Shown: positions 17,726 to 26,437, counted from the stretch's first letter. The stretch: DNA of 64,000 nt from Marinimicrobium sp050113635 (GCF_050113635.1 NZ_JBNJLT010000003.1:310001-374000); one strand, 5' to 3'. The notes: generated from the sequence alone by a model not told the origin. A program made the numbers and translations.

Positions 17726-19177
17726 TTACACGTTATACGTGGAAGAGGCGGTATCGCCGCCGCGGCCGGTCCAGTTGGTGTGGAAGAACTCACCGCGCGG
17801 CTTGTCGATGCGCTCGTAGGTGTGCGCGCCGAAGTAGTCGCGCTGGGCCTGGAGCAGGTTGGCCGGCAGGCGTTCGCAGCGGTAGCCGTCGAAGTAATTC
17901 AACGCCGCGGTGATGGTCGGTGCCGGGATGCCGCTGGTAATCGCAGTGGCCGCCACACGGCGCCAGCCGTCCTGAGCTGCTTCGATCTTGCCTTTGAAGT
18001 AATCGTCCAGCAGCAGGTTTTTCAAGTCACCGTTCTTGTCGAACGCCTGCTTGATGTTATCCAGGAAGCTGGAGCGAATGATGCAGCCGCCGCGCCACAT
18101 CAGGGCGATACCGCCGTAGTTCAGGTTCCAGTCGAATTCCCGGGCCGCTTCGCGCATCAAGGCATAGCCTTGCGCGTAGGAAATCATCTTGGCGGCCAGC
18201 AGTGCTTGGCGAAGATCGTCGACAAACGCTTTCTTGTCACCCTCGAATTTCACTTTCGGGCCTTGCAACACTTTGGATGCTTCTACGCGCTCGTCTTTTT
18301 GAGCGGACAAGCAGCGAGCGAAAACGGCTTCGCCGATCAGGGTCAGGGGAATGCCCATATCCAGGGCGATAATGCCGGTCCATTTGCCGGTGCCTTTTTG
18401 GCCGGCCTTGTCGAGAATCTTCTCCACCAGCGGTTCGCCGTCTTCTTCGTAGGCGAGGATGTCGCGGGTGATCTCAATGAGGTAGCTGTTCAGCTCGCCT
18501 TCATTCCACTCGGCGAAGACTTCGTGCATTTCCTTGTGGCTCATGCCGACCAGATCTTTCATCAGTTGGTAGGCTTCGCAAATCAGCTGCATGTCGCCGT
18601 ATTCAATGCCGTTGTGGACCATTTTCACGAAGTGGCCGGCGCCAGCCTCGCCCACCCAGTCACAACAAGGGCTGCCATCGTCCACTTTGGCGGCGATGTC
18701 CTGGAAAATCGGCTTGACGTGTTCCCACGCCTTGGGGGAGCCGCCGGGCATGATGGAGGGGCCAGTCAGAGCGCCTTCCTCGCCGCCGGAGACACCGGTG
18801 CCGATAAACAGCAGGCCCTTGCTCTCCAGGTATTCAGTGCGGCGGTTGGTGTCCGGGTAGTGGGTGTTGCCGCCGTCAATGATGATGTCACCCGGCTCCA
18901 GATGCGGGATCAGCTGCTCGATGAAGTCATCCACGGCCTGGCCGGCTTTTACCATCAACATGATTTTGCGCGGGGTGGCCAGTGAATTGACCAGTTCTTC
19001 CACGGAGTGCGCACCGCGAATGGTTTTGCCTTGCGCGCGTCCGTTGATGAATTTGTCCACTTTGTCGGTGGAGCGGTTATAAGCGGTGACGGTGTAGCCT
19101 TTGCTGGCCATGTTCAGGATCAGGTTTTCGCCCATCACTGCGAGGCCAACCAGGCCGATATCGGATTTCTCTTTCAT
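17726..19177 (-). CDS. gnd: 6-phosphogluconate dehydrogenase, decarboxylating
   Basis: A 483-aa cytoplasmic enzyme of the oxidative pentose phosphate pathway that converts 6-phosphogluconate to ribulose 5-phosphate, CO2 and NADPH. It has an N-terminal Rossmann motif GLVGLAVMGENL, GTGVSGGEEGALTGPSIMPGG for substrate binding and the catalytic lysine region HFVKMVHNGIEYGDMQ, followed by the all-helical C-terminal domain. It is the long dimeric form, at full length. The gene is separated from queG by 192 bases and probably has its own promoter. Confidence 0.97.
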   Translation of the reverse strand: MKEKSDIGLVGLAVMGENLILNMASKGYTVTAYNRSTDKVDKFINGRAQGKTIRGAHSVEELVNSLATPRKIMLMVKAGQAVDDFIEQLIPHLEPGDIIIDGGNTHYPDTNRRTEYLESKGLLFIGTGVSGGEEGALTGPSIMPGGSPKAWEHVKPIFQDIAAKVDDGSPCCDWVGEAGAGHFVKMVHNGIEYGDMQLICEAYQLMKDLVGMSHKEMHEVFAEWNEGELNSYLIEITRDILAYEEDGEPLVEKILDKAGQKGTGKWTGIIALDMGIPLTLIGEAVFARCLSAQKDERVEASKVLQGPKVKFEGDKKAFVDDLRQALLAAKMISYAQGYALMREAAREFDWNLNYGGIALMWRGGCIIRSSFLDNIKQAFDKNGDLKNLLLDDYFKGKIEAAQDGWRRVAATAITSGIPAPTITAALNYFDGYRCERLPANLLQAQRDYFGAHTYERIDKPRGEFFHTNWTGRGGDTASSTYNV

Positions 19178-19369
19178 AGAGTCTGCTACCTGTCTCTCTC
19201 GGGTTGATGTGGGTGGTCGTGATTATTGGCGTCCGCACGTCAAATTGAGTGCCGTGCAGCGCACTTTGTCATCGAAATTTTAAAAAAAGGGTGCGTATTA
19301 TTCACGTTTGTGGCGCAAATTAACAGGGCATTGGTTTAATGGCGACGATAGTGAGGTGCTAATAAGGCG

Positions 19370-20503
19370 CTATAGAGGCCGTTTTCGGCGAATTTTACGC
19401 GTGCGCCGTCGTCCGGGACGGGCCTGCTGAGCCAGGGCCCAGTCGATGTGTTCCCGGACCAGTGTGGAGGCCTCGGGTCGCCGGGCTTCCAGCGCGGCCA
19501 CAATGTCCGGGCTGGAGGGCGCGTTGCCCAGCCCCACGGCCAGATTGCGCAGCCAGCGCTCGTAGCCAGCGCGGCGAATGGCCGAGCCTTCGGTGTAGCG
19601 CAGAAATTGCGCTTCGCTCCACTGAAACAGTGTCAGCAACTCTTGCTGGTCCAGGGAGTGGCGGGGCTTAAAATCGTCCTCGTTTGTGTAGTGGGCGAAC
19701 TTGTTCCAGGGGCAGATAGCCTGGCAGTCATCGCAGCCAAACACCCGGTTGCCCATGGGTTCCCGGAATTCCTCCGGGATGGGGCCGGCGTGTTCAATGG
19801 TCAGGTAGGAAATGCAGCGTCGGGCATCCAGCGTATAGGGTTCGGGAAAGGCGTCGGTGGGGCACACCTGCAGGCAGGCGGTGCAGTCGCCGCAGCGATT
19901 GGGCTGCTCCGGCTCGTCGACCGGCAGGGGCAGATAGGTAAACAGTTCACCCAGGAAAAACCAGCTTCCCGCCTCACTGTTGAGAATGAGTGTGTGCTTG
20001 CCGGTCCAGCCCAGCCCGGCTTTGTCCGCCAGCGGACGCTCCATGACCGGCGCACTGTCGACAAACGGGCGCTGCTGACCCATGAGCACTTCTGGTGGCA
20101 GCGTGGCCTCAATGGTCTTGGCCAGGCGAGCCAGCCGCTTGCGGATGAGCTTATGGTAGTCCCGGCCCAGTGCGTAGCGGGAAATATACGCTTTGGTTGA
20201 GTCTTTCAGGATATCGATCTGCCGGGTGTCCTCGGGCAGATAGTTCATCCGCACGGAAATCACCCGGACAGTGCCGGGCACGAGCTCGGCCGGGCGGGAG
20301 CGTTTGTCGCCATGGGCGTTGAACCAGTCCATGGTGCCGTGGTAACCCTTGGCGAGCCACGTCTTTAGCCGCTGTTCGTCCTCGCGCAGGTCGGTATCGG
20401 TGATGCCCACCGCCTGAAAGCCCAGCTCCCGCCCCCATTGCTTGATATCCAGCGCGAGTTGTCGGTAGTCCACAGGTGGCATAGGCGTAGATGGTTTAGG
20501 CAT
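19370..20503 (-). CDS. queG: Epoxyqueuosine reductase QueG
   Basis: A cobalamin-dependent iron-sulfur enzyme that makes queuosine from epoxyqueuosine in tRNA. It has an N-terminal cobalamin-binding part (about 1-190) and two 4Fe-4S motifs, CGDCTACLQVCP and CDDCQAICPWN. The C-terminus is an unusually Arg-rich tail (PGRRRTRKIRRKR). Homology begins at VDYRQLALDIKQWGRELGF. Starts at 20503 (377 aa) and 20482 (370 aa) are both possible and neither has a good ribosome site. A 22-bp tandem repeat covers this start region. It is divergent from nnr, as is common near this locus. Confidence 0.93.
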   Translation of the reverse strand: MPKPSTPMPPVDYRQLALDIKQWGRELGFQAVGITDTDLREDEQRLKTWLAKGYHGTMDWFNAHGDKRSRPAELVPGTVRVISVRMNYLPEDTRQIDILKDSTKAYISRYALGRDYHKLIRKRLARLAKTIEATLPPEVLMGQQRPFVDSAPVMERPLADKAGLGWTGKHTLILNSEAGSWFFLGELFTYLPLPVDEPEQPNRCGDCTACLQVCPTDAFPEPYTLDARRCISYLTIEHAGPIPEEFREPMGNRVFGCDDCQAICPWNKFAHYTNEDDFKPRHSLDQQELLTLFQWSEAQFLRYTEGSAIRRAGYERWLRNLAVGLGNAPSSPDIVAALEARRPEASTLVREHIDWALAQQARPGRRRTRKIRRKRPL

Positions 20504-20532
20504 AGACAGCAGATGGTTCAGGCATAGATAGC
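20489..20532. repeat. Two tandem 22-bp units over the queG start
   Basis: Units at 20489-20510 and 20511-20532 differ at two positions, and a partial third unit follows from 20533. One candidate queG start codon lies inside the array. Because 22 is not a multiple of three, gain or loss of a unit would shift any frame crossing it. Confidence 0.75.
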
Positions 20533-20621
20533 AGGCATAGATAGAGCGGTACGAGATCCCGGTGAGTTCGCGTATAATTCTGCCAGAAAACCCCGCATTT
20601 ATCTGTTTTATTGAGGATGTT

Positions 20622-22154
20622 ATGAAGCTGACGCCGGTCCATTCCCCGGATTTCCCACGTGCCCTGTACACGGCCGAACAAACACGGCAACTGGATCGGC
20701 TGGCCATCGAGAGCGGCATCCCGGCGATTCAATTGATGAAACGGGCCGGGCGTGCGGCGTTCGAGCAGTTGCTGGCCCGTTACCCTGCCGTGAACGGTGT
20801 GACAGTTTATTGCGGCTCCGGCAACAATGCGGGGGATGGTTATGTCATTGCCGCGTTAGCGGCCCAGCGCCGGATGCCGGTCACGCTGATAGCCGTGGGT
20901 GACCCGGACAAGCTGCAGGACGAAGCGGCCCAGGCCCGGGACTACGCTCTTCAGGAAGGGGTCTTGATTACCCCGTTGGAGCGCGCGACCGCGCCGACAG
21001 ATGGCGTTATTGTGGACGCGCTGTTGGGTACCGGCCTGTCGGGGGAAGTCCGGTCGCGGTATGTCGACGTGATTGACTCGATCAATGCCAGCGGGCTGCC
21101 CGTCCTGGCCGTGGATGTGCCATCGGGTCTCAATGCGGATACCGGGGCACTGATGGGTTGCGCGGTGCGGGCCGAGGTGACAGTGACCTTTATTGGGGTC
21201 AAGCGCGGTCTGTTAACCGGTCGGGGGCCGGCGGTGACCGGGGAGTTACTGTTTGCGGATCTTGGTGTGCCGGCCTCGATTTACGAGTCACAAACGGCGG
21301 TGGTGAACCGTCTGGATGCCCGGGTCATACCTGCCCGGCTGCCCCGACGTGCGCCAGACGCTCACAAAGGGGATTTCGGCCATGTGATGGTGATCGGCGG
21401 TGATACCGGCTTCGGCGGGGCCGCCATGATGGCAGCGGAAGCCGCTGCGCGCACGGGTGCCGGGCTGGTGAGCCTGGCTACTCGCCCGGAACATGTGGCG
21501 CCGGCGCTGACCCGTCGCCCTGAAATCATGGTGTGCGGTGTCACCTCCGGCCAGGAGCTGGAGCCCTGGCTGGCTCGGCCCACCGTGCTGGTGGTCGGTC
21601 CGGGGCTGGGGCAGTCGCCCTGGTCTGAACAAATGCTGCAGCAGGCCCTGCAAACCGGTTTGCCGCTGGTGCTGGACGCGGACGCGCTGAACTTACTGGC
21701 CGCCCATCGGCCCGCCGCAGCCGACGCGCGCGATAACTGGATTCTGACCCCGCATCCCGGCGAAGCGGCCCGCCTCCTTCATACGCAAACGGATGACGTG
21801 CAAAGCGATCGATTTGATGCCATTCAACGACTGCACCATCGCTACGGAGGCGCGACGATTCTGAAAGGGGCGGGTTCCCTGGTGTATTCGGGCAGCCGCA
21901 TCGGACTGTTGGACGCGGGTAATCCCGGTATGGCCACCGGTGGCATGGGCGATGTGTTGTCCGGTATCCTCGGCGGCCTGCTGGCGCAGGGGTTATCGGT
22001 TGGCGAGGCGGCGGCGCTCGGCGCCACCCTGCACGCGGGGGCGGCGGACCTGGCCGTTGGGGACTGGGGCGAGCGCAGCTTACTGGCCACGGATCTGATC
22101 CCCGCACTGTGTCAACTGTTGCAAGCTGAGGCGGACAATGGCAAGCGGGGTTGA
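20622..22154 (+). CDS. nnr: Bifunctional NAD(P)HX epimerase/dehydratase
   Basis: A 510-aa metabolite-repair enzyme. The N-terminal YjeF_N domain (about 1-220) epimerises hydrated NAD(P)H (GSGNNAGDGYV is visible). The C-terminal ribokinase-like domain (about 230-505) dehydrates it using ADP, with GNPGMATGGMGDVLSG near the active site. The ATG at 20622 follows TGAGGATGTT; the frame extends upstream without homology. It is the first gene of the nnr-tsaE-amiB-mutL-miaA-hfq block and overlaps tsaE by 17 bases. Confidence 0.96.
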   Translation: MKLTPVHSPDFPRALYTAEQTRQLDRLAIESGIPAIQLMKRAGRAAFEQLLARYPAVNGVTVYCGSGNNAGDGYVIAALAAQRRMPVTLIAVGDPDKLQDEAAQARDYALQEGVLITPLERATAPTDGVIVDALLGTGLSGEVRSRYVDVIDSINASGLPVLAVDVPSGLNADTGALMGCAVRAEVTVTFIGVKRGLLTGRGPAVTGELLFADLGVPASIYESQTAVVNRLDARVIPARLPRRAPDAHKGDFGHVMVIGGDTGFGGAAMMAAEAAARTGAGLVSLATRPEHVAPALTRRPEIMVCGVTSGQELEPWLARPTVLVVGPGLGQSPWSEQMLQQALQTGLPLVLDADALNLLAAHRPAAADARDNWILTPHPGEAARLLHTQTDDVQSDRFDAIQRLHHRYGGATILKGAGSLVYSGSRIGLLDAGNPGMATGGMGDVLSGILGGLLAQGLSVGEAAALGATLHAGAADLAVGDWGERSLLATDLIPALCQLLQAEADNGKRG

Positions 22155-22620
22155 GGCGGAGTGGTTTTTGGCGGACGAGTCGGCGACTCTGGCGCTCGCC
22201 GAAGCACTGGCGCGCTCTTTAAAAGCGTCGCCCTCAGGGCTGGTGATGTTTCTCGACGGTAACCTGGGCGCCGGTAAAACCACGTTCTGTCGCGGTTTGC
22301 TCAAAGCGCTGGGCCATACCGGCGCAGTGAAAAGTCCGACCTACACCCTGGTTGAGCCCTACGAGATTCTGGGCCAGCCGGTGTACCATTTTGATTTGTA
22401 TCGGCTCGGGGATCCGGAGGAGCTGGAGTACATGGGCATCCGTGATTACTTTGCGCCGGATGCGCTCTGTGTGGTCGAGTGGCCGGAGCGTGGCAGCGGC
22501 GTTCTGCCCGAGCCGGACTTGAGTCTTGAATTGACCCCGGAGCGGCGAGGGCGTCGAGCCAGGGCCCGTGCCGTGACCGAAAATGGCCGTCAGCGTTTAA
22601 ACCTCTGGACGGCGCAGTGA
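22138..22620 (+). CDS. tsaE: tRNA threonylcarbamoyladenosine ATPase TsaE
   Basis: A 160-aa P-loop ATPase that works with TsaB and TsaD to form t6A on ANN-decoding tRNAs. It has Walker A GNLGAGKTT (about 41-49), the SPTYTLVEPY segment and HFDLYRLGDPEELE, all diagnostic. It is translationally coupled to nnr through the 17-base overlap. The 182-base gap to amiB has a short direct repeat. Confidence 0.96.
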   Translation: MASGVEAEWFLADESATLALAEALARSLKASPSGLVMFLDGNLGAGKTTFCRGLLKALGHTGAVKSPTYTLVEPYEILGQPVYHFDLYRLGDPEELEYMGIRDYFAPDALCVVEWPERGSGVLPEPDLSLELTPERRGRRARARAVTENGRQRLNLWTAQ

Positions 22621-22703
22621 AACGCTCCGTTGGTGTGTTGGGGGTGAGCAGCGCAGGTTCGCGGCGATTGAACCTTCTGCGGGGGGACGCACTCCATAGT
22701 GCC

Positions 22704-22733
22704 GGTATGTACAGTGGCGGCATGTACAGTGGC
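22704..22733. repeat. Two tandem 15-bp units between tsaE and amiB
   Basis: GGTATGTACAGTGGC (22704-22718) is followed at once by GGCATGTACAGTGGC (22719-22733), with one difference. This may be a recent duplication or paired protein-binding sites; nothing further can be said. Confidence 0.6.
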
Positions 22734-22802
22734 TTTATAATATAGTCGGGCAATCACGGTGATGAGTAAGGGCGGTATCATGAGCGATAAGAGAGGCGCG
22801 TC

Positions 22803-24155
22803 TTGAGCAGTACATCGCTGAATCGCAACCACCTCGGCTGGTTCTGGGCCGCGTTGTTGACGGTGTCCCTGTTGGCGTCATCCTGGGTGCAGGCGGCGGA
22901 TGTGGAGAGCGTTCGTCTCTGGCGCGCGCCGGACCACACTCGCTTGGTGTTTGATTTAAGCGCTCCAGTGGAACATAAGCTGTTTACGCTTTCCGGGCCG
23001 GAGCGCGTCGTTGTGGATGTGGCGGGCACTCACCTGAAAGCCTCTCTGGACGATCTGGAATTGGAGAATACACCCATTCAGCGTGTTCGCAGTGCGCACC
23101 GCAGCGATGGCACATTGCGGGTGGTGTTTGATTTGAAGCAGAGCGTCCGCCCCAAAAGCTTTTTGCTCAAAAAACACGCCGACACCAATGACCGGCTGGT
23201 GCTTGACCTGCACGATCAGGGGAAGTCCCGCGCCGAAACCCTGGCGGATAAAACGCCGACTCGTACCGGTGGGCAACGCGATGTGGTGATTGCGGTGGAT
23301 GCCGGTCACGGTGGAGAAGATCCCGGTGCCATTGGCCCCGGCAACCTCTACGAAAAAACCGTGGTGTTCGACATCGCACAGCGCCTGGTCAGAGAGCTGA
23401 ATGAACGGCCCGGTTATGAGGCCAAGCTGGTCCGCACGGGTGATTATTATGTTCCCCTGAGAGAGCGGCGCAATATTGCGCGAAAAATGCAGGCCGATCT
23501 GTTCATTTCGGTGCACGCCGATGCGTTTACCCATCCGTCCGCTAACGGCAGCTCCGTGTTTGCCTTGTCGCGCCGGGGCGCTACCAGTGAGACGGCTCGC
23601 TTTTTGGCGGAACGGGAAAACGAAGCCGACCTGATCGGTGGTGTGGGCAGTGTGAGTCTGGAAGACAAGGACGAAGTGCTGGCCGGTGTATTGGTCGACT
23701 TGTCCATGACCGCGACGCTCAACTCCAGCCTGACGGTGGGGGATGACGTGCTTAAATCCCTCGGCTCTATCTCCCGGTTGCACAAACCCCGTGTGGAGCA
23801 GGCAGGCTTTGCCGTGCTGAAATCCCCTGATGTGCCGTCGATTCTGGTGGAGACGGGATTTATTTCCAACCCGGGCGAAGCGCGTAAACTGTCCACGGCG
23901 CAATATCGGGCGCAGATGGCCAACCGGATCGCCCAGGGTGTGCAACGCTACTTTGAGCGACAGCCCCCTGCTGGCACCTATCTTGCCAGTCGCGGGCAGA
24001 GTGGCACGGGCCGTGAGTACACCATCACCAGCGGCGATACTCTCAGCGGTATCGCCCGACGCCATAATGTCAGCATTGACGCGATTCAGCGCGAAAACAA
24101 CCTGGATAACCATGTGATTCAGGTAGGACAGGTGCTTAAAATTCCATCCCGTTAA
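22803..24155 (+). CDS. amiB: N-acetylmuramoyl-L-alanine amidase with AMIN and LysM domains (AmiB/AmiC type)
   Basis: A 450-aa periplasmic amidase that cleaves peptide side chains from peptidoglycan during daughter-cell separation. It has a signal peptide (about 1-31, ending VQAAD), an AMIN domain (about 33-135) and a zinc amidase_3 domain (about 158-385), with zinc-site motifs DAGHGGEDPG and SVHADAF and the catalytic VETGFISN. A C-terminal LysM (about 405-450) binds peptidoglycan. The start is a TTG preceded by AGAGAGG, the only start that preserves a complete signal peptide. Its position before mutL matches E. coli amiB. Confidence 0.94.
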   Translation: MSSTSLNRNHLGWFWAALLTVSLLASSWVQAADVESVRLWRAPDHTRLVFDLSAPVEHKLFTLSGPERVVVDVAGTHLKASLDDLELENTPIQRVRSAHRSDGTLRVVFDLKQSVRPKSFLLKKHADTNDRLVLDLHDQGKSRAETLADKTPTRTGGQRDVVIAVDAGHGGEDPGAIGPGNLYEKTVVFDIAQRLVRELNERPGYEAKLVRTGDYYVPLRERRNIARKMQADLFISVHADAFTHPSANGSSVFALSRRGATSETARFLAERENEADLIGGVGSVSLEDKDEVLAGVLVDLSMTATLNSSLTVGDDVLKSLGSISRLHKPRVEQAGFAVLKSPDVPSILVETGFISNPGEARKLSTAQYRAQMANRIAQGVQRYFERQPPAGTYLASRGQSGTGREYTITSGDTLSGIARRHNVSIDAIQRENNLDNHVIQVGQVLKIPSR

Positions 24156-24200
24156 CCCGTGACCATGCCGTCGGCGTGGTCCCATCGCTTTAGAGAGTCC

Positions 24201-26066
24201 ATGACCAGAATTCAGCTACTCAACCCCCGTCTCGCCAACCAGATCGCCGCCGGTGAGGTGGTTGAGCGACCGTCTTCCGTGATCAAGGAGCTGCTGGAAA
24301 ACAGCCTGGATGCGGGCGCCACTCGGGTGGAAGTCGATGTGGAGGATGGCGGTATCAAGTTGATGCGCGTGCGGGACAACGGCGGTGGCATTGACCGGGA
24401 CGACCTGCCTCTGGCCTTAAGCCGTCACGCCACCAGCAAAATTCAGGAGCTGGACGATCTGGAAGCCGTAGCCACCCTCGGCTTTCGCGGCGAGGCGCTG
24501 GCCAGTATCAGCTCTGTGGCGCGTTTGACACTGACCAGCAACACCCGGGATGAGGGCGCGGCCTGGCAGGTGAGCGCTGAAGGACGGGACATGCGTGCCG
24601 AACTCGCGCCGGCGGCGCATCCGAGAGGCACCACTGTGGAAGTGCGGGACTTGTTTTTCAATACACCCGCCCGGCGCAAATTTCTGCGCACTGAGAAAAC
24701 CGAGTACAACCATCTGGACGATGTGATCAAGCGCCTGGCGCTGTCTCGTTTTGATGTGGGTTTTACGCTGAGAAATAACAGTCGGGCCGTCTACAGTTGG
24801 CGTTCCGCCGATGGCCAGCTGGAGCGTGAGCGGCGTGTGGCCCAGGTTTGTGGTCCGGCGTTTATGGAGCAGGCGCTGCATATTGATATTGAACGCTCTG
24901 GGCTGCGGCTTTGGGGGTGGGTGGCGCAACCGAGCTTCAACCGAAGCCAGGCTGACCTGCAACACTTTTACGTGAATGGACGGGCTATTCGCGACAAGCT
25001 GGTCGGTCACGCCGTTCGGCAAGCCTATCAGGACGTTTTGTACCACGGTCGCCACCCGGCGTTCGTGTTGTACCTGGAGGTGGATCCGTCCACGGTGGAT
25101 GTGAATGTGCACCCGACCAAGCACGAAGTCCGTTTTCGGGATAACCGCCGGGTGCATGACTTTATCTTCAGCAGTCTGCACCACGCGCTGGCCCAGGTGC
25201 GACCAGGCGACCGGCTGGCAGAGCGGCCCGATTCCGGCACCGCATTGAGTGGCGCTGCGGCGGGCGAGTTTCAGCAGGCACCGATGGGGCTGTCGACAGG
25301 GGGTGGTGCGTCGCCTGCGGGCAACGGCGGTGGGGGTTATTACCCGTCCTCCGGCAGCCCGGGTCCGGAGCGGGTGACAGAGCAAATGCGTCATTACGGT
25401 GAGCTGCACCGCCCGTACCCCGGATCGGCCCCATCTCCATCGGTGTCCGCCCCTCCAATGCCCGAGGCCGAAGCGGAAGACATTCCTCCCCTGGGGTATG
25501 CGATCGCCCAACTCAAAGGGATCTATATCCTGGCCGAAAATGCCCAGGGGTTGATTATCGTGGACATGCATGCGGCGCATGAGCGAATCACTTACGAGCG
25601 GATGAAAACCGCCTTTGCCGAGGGTGCTCTGCAAACCCAGCCACTGCTGGTGCCGGAAAGTATTGCCGTGAGCCAAAAAGAAGCCGATTGCGCCGAGCAC
25701 AGCGTCGAGATGTTTACGCGCCTGGGTTTTGACGTTCAGCGAGCCGGGCCCGAAAGCCTGCTGGTACGGCAAGTGCCCGCGTTGCTCAACCGCGCGCCGG
25801 TGGCGCAACTGGTGCGTGATGTGTTGTCGGATCTGATTGAGTACGGCAGCAGCGAGCGCATTCAGAACCGTATGAATGAGTTGCTTTCTACGATGGCGTG
25901 TCATGGCTCTGTGCGTGCCAATCGCCGTCTGACGATTCCGGAAATGAACGCATTGTTGAGGGATATGGAGGCGACCGAGCGCAGCGGGCAGTGCAATCAC
26001 GGCCGCCCGACCTGGGCGCTGCAGTCACTGGATGAGCTGGATAAGTTGTTTATGCGGGGGCAGTAG
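24201..26066 (+). CDS. mutL: DNA mismatch repair protein MutL, endonuclease-type
   Basis: A 621-aa mismatch-repair ATPase. The N-terminal GHKL ATPase (about 1-330) shows LLENSLDAGA, DNGGGI and GFRGEALASI. A Gly/Pro-rich linker covers about 350-430, and the C-terminal dimerisation domain ends the protein. The C-terminal domain contains DMHAAHERITYE at 455-466, a variant (Q to M) of the DQHA(x)2E(x)4E metal site of nicking MutLs, and CNHGRP at about 598-603. It is therefore probably a MutL that nicks DNA itself, as in species lacking MutH. The ATG at 24201 fits homologues; the frame opens 42 bases earlier. Confidence 0.96.
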   Translation: MTRIQLLNPRLANQIAAGEVVERPSSVIKELLENSLDAGATRVEVDVEDGGIKLMRVRDNGGGIDRDDLPLALSRHATSKIQELDDLEAVATLGFRGEALASISSVARLTLTSNTRDEGAAWQVSAEGRDMRAELAPAAHPRGTTVEVRDLFFNTPARRKFLRTEKTEYNHLDDVIKRLALSRFDVGFTLRNNSRAVYSWRSADGQLERERRVAQVCGPAFMEQALHIDIERSGLRLWGWVAQPSFNRSQADLQHFYVNGRAIRDKLVGHAVRQAYQDVLYHGRHPAFVLYLEVDPSTVDVNVHPTKHEVRFRDNRRVHDFIFSSLHHALAQVRPGDRLAERPDSGTALSGAAAGEFQQAPMGLSTGGGASPAGNGGGGYYPSSGSPGPERVTEQMRHYGELHRPYPGSAPSPSVSAPPMPEAEAEDIPPLGYAIAQLKGIYILAENAQGLIIVDMHAAHERITYERMKTAFAEGALQTQPLLVPESIAVSQKEADCAEHSVEMFTRLGFDVQRAGPESLLVRQVPALLNRAPVAQLVRDVLSDLIEYGSSERIQNRMNELLSTMACHGSVRANRRLTIPEMNALLRDMEATERSGQCNHGRPTWALQSLDELDKLFMRGQ

Positions 26067-26095
26067 GGTGGGTCGGTGAACGGGTGTGGACGTCC

Positions 26096-26209
26096 GGCCA
26101 GAAGAGCGGGTTTACCTTGGGTAGACCCGCCGTAAACCCATCCCTGGGGGCTTCATGTCGGCATCCATGCCTCCAAGAGTCTACCCAAGGTAAACCCGCT
26201 CTTCTGGCC
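26096..26209. repeat. Variable-stem element copy 2: 52-nt core in a perfect 31-bp inverted repeat
   Basis: Arms at 26096-26126 and 26179-26209 are perfectly complementary over 31 bp. The core 26127-26178 is exactly 52 nt and contains CGCCGTAAACCCATCC and GGCATCCATGCC. The last three stem bases next to the core are GAC/GTC, as in the other copies; the remaining stem is unrelated to theirs. It lies 29 bases after mutL. Confidence 0.9.
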
Positions 26210-26273
26210 TCAGTGCCATAATCCCCCGATAGTGCCACACCGATACCCGACATGAGCGATCAGTTTGCTCGTA

Positions 26274-26381
26274 GGTGTGCCGGGCTGCTCCCTCCGGAGA
26301 CTCTTGGAGGCATGGATGCCGACATGAAGCCTACAGGGAAGTATTCACGGCGGGTCTCCGGAGGGAGCAGCCCGGCACACC
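26274..26381. repeat. Variable-stem element copy 3: inverted orientation, perfect 28-bp inverted repeat
   Basis: Arms at 26274-26301 and 26354-26381 are perfectly complementary over 28 bp. The 52-nt core 26302-26353 is the reverse complement of the copy 2 core with a few changes, so copies 2 and 3 face each other with 64 bases between them. Together they fill the 371-base mutL-miaA gap, which holds no gene. Confidence 0.9.
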
Positions 26382-26437
26382 GGGTTAACTACAGCGAGCA
26401 TTGATCTGACCAGTATGACCTTGAATATAAGACATCC

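Noticed and set aside
17639..18985. 448-codon plus-strand frame opposite gnd
   Set aside because: It is antisense to the full-length, conserved 6-phosphogluconate dehydrogenase gene, has no ribosome site, and its composition is that of a GC-rich shadow frame.
22956..24185. 409-codon minus-strand frame opposite amiB
   Set aside because: It is entirely antisense to the conserved amidase gene, with shadow-type composition.
24417..26000. 527-codon minus-strand frame opposite mutL
   Set aside because: It lies wholly within mutL, is rich in His and Arg without any recognisable domain, and is explained by codon bias of the real gene.
26096..26381. The large palindromes considered as CRISPR repeats or insertion-sequence ends
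   Set aside because: There is no spacer periodicity, no transposase, no target duplication that I can see, and the shared part is the core rather than the ends.
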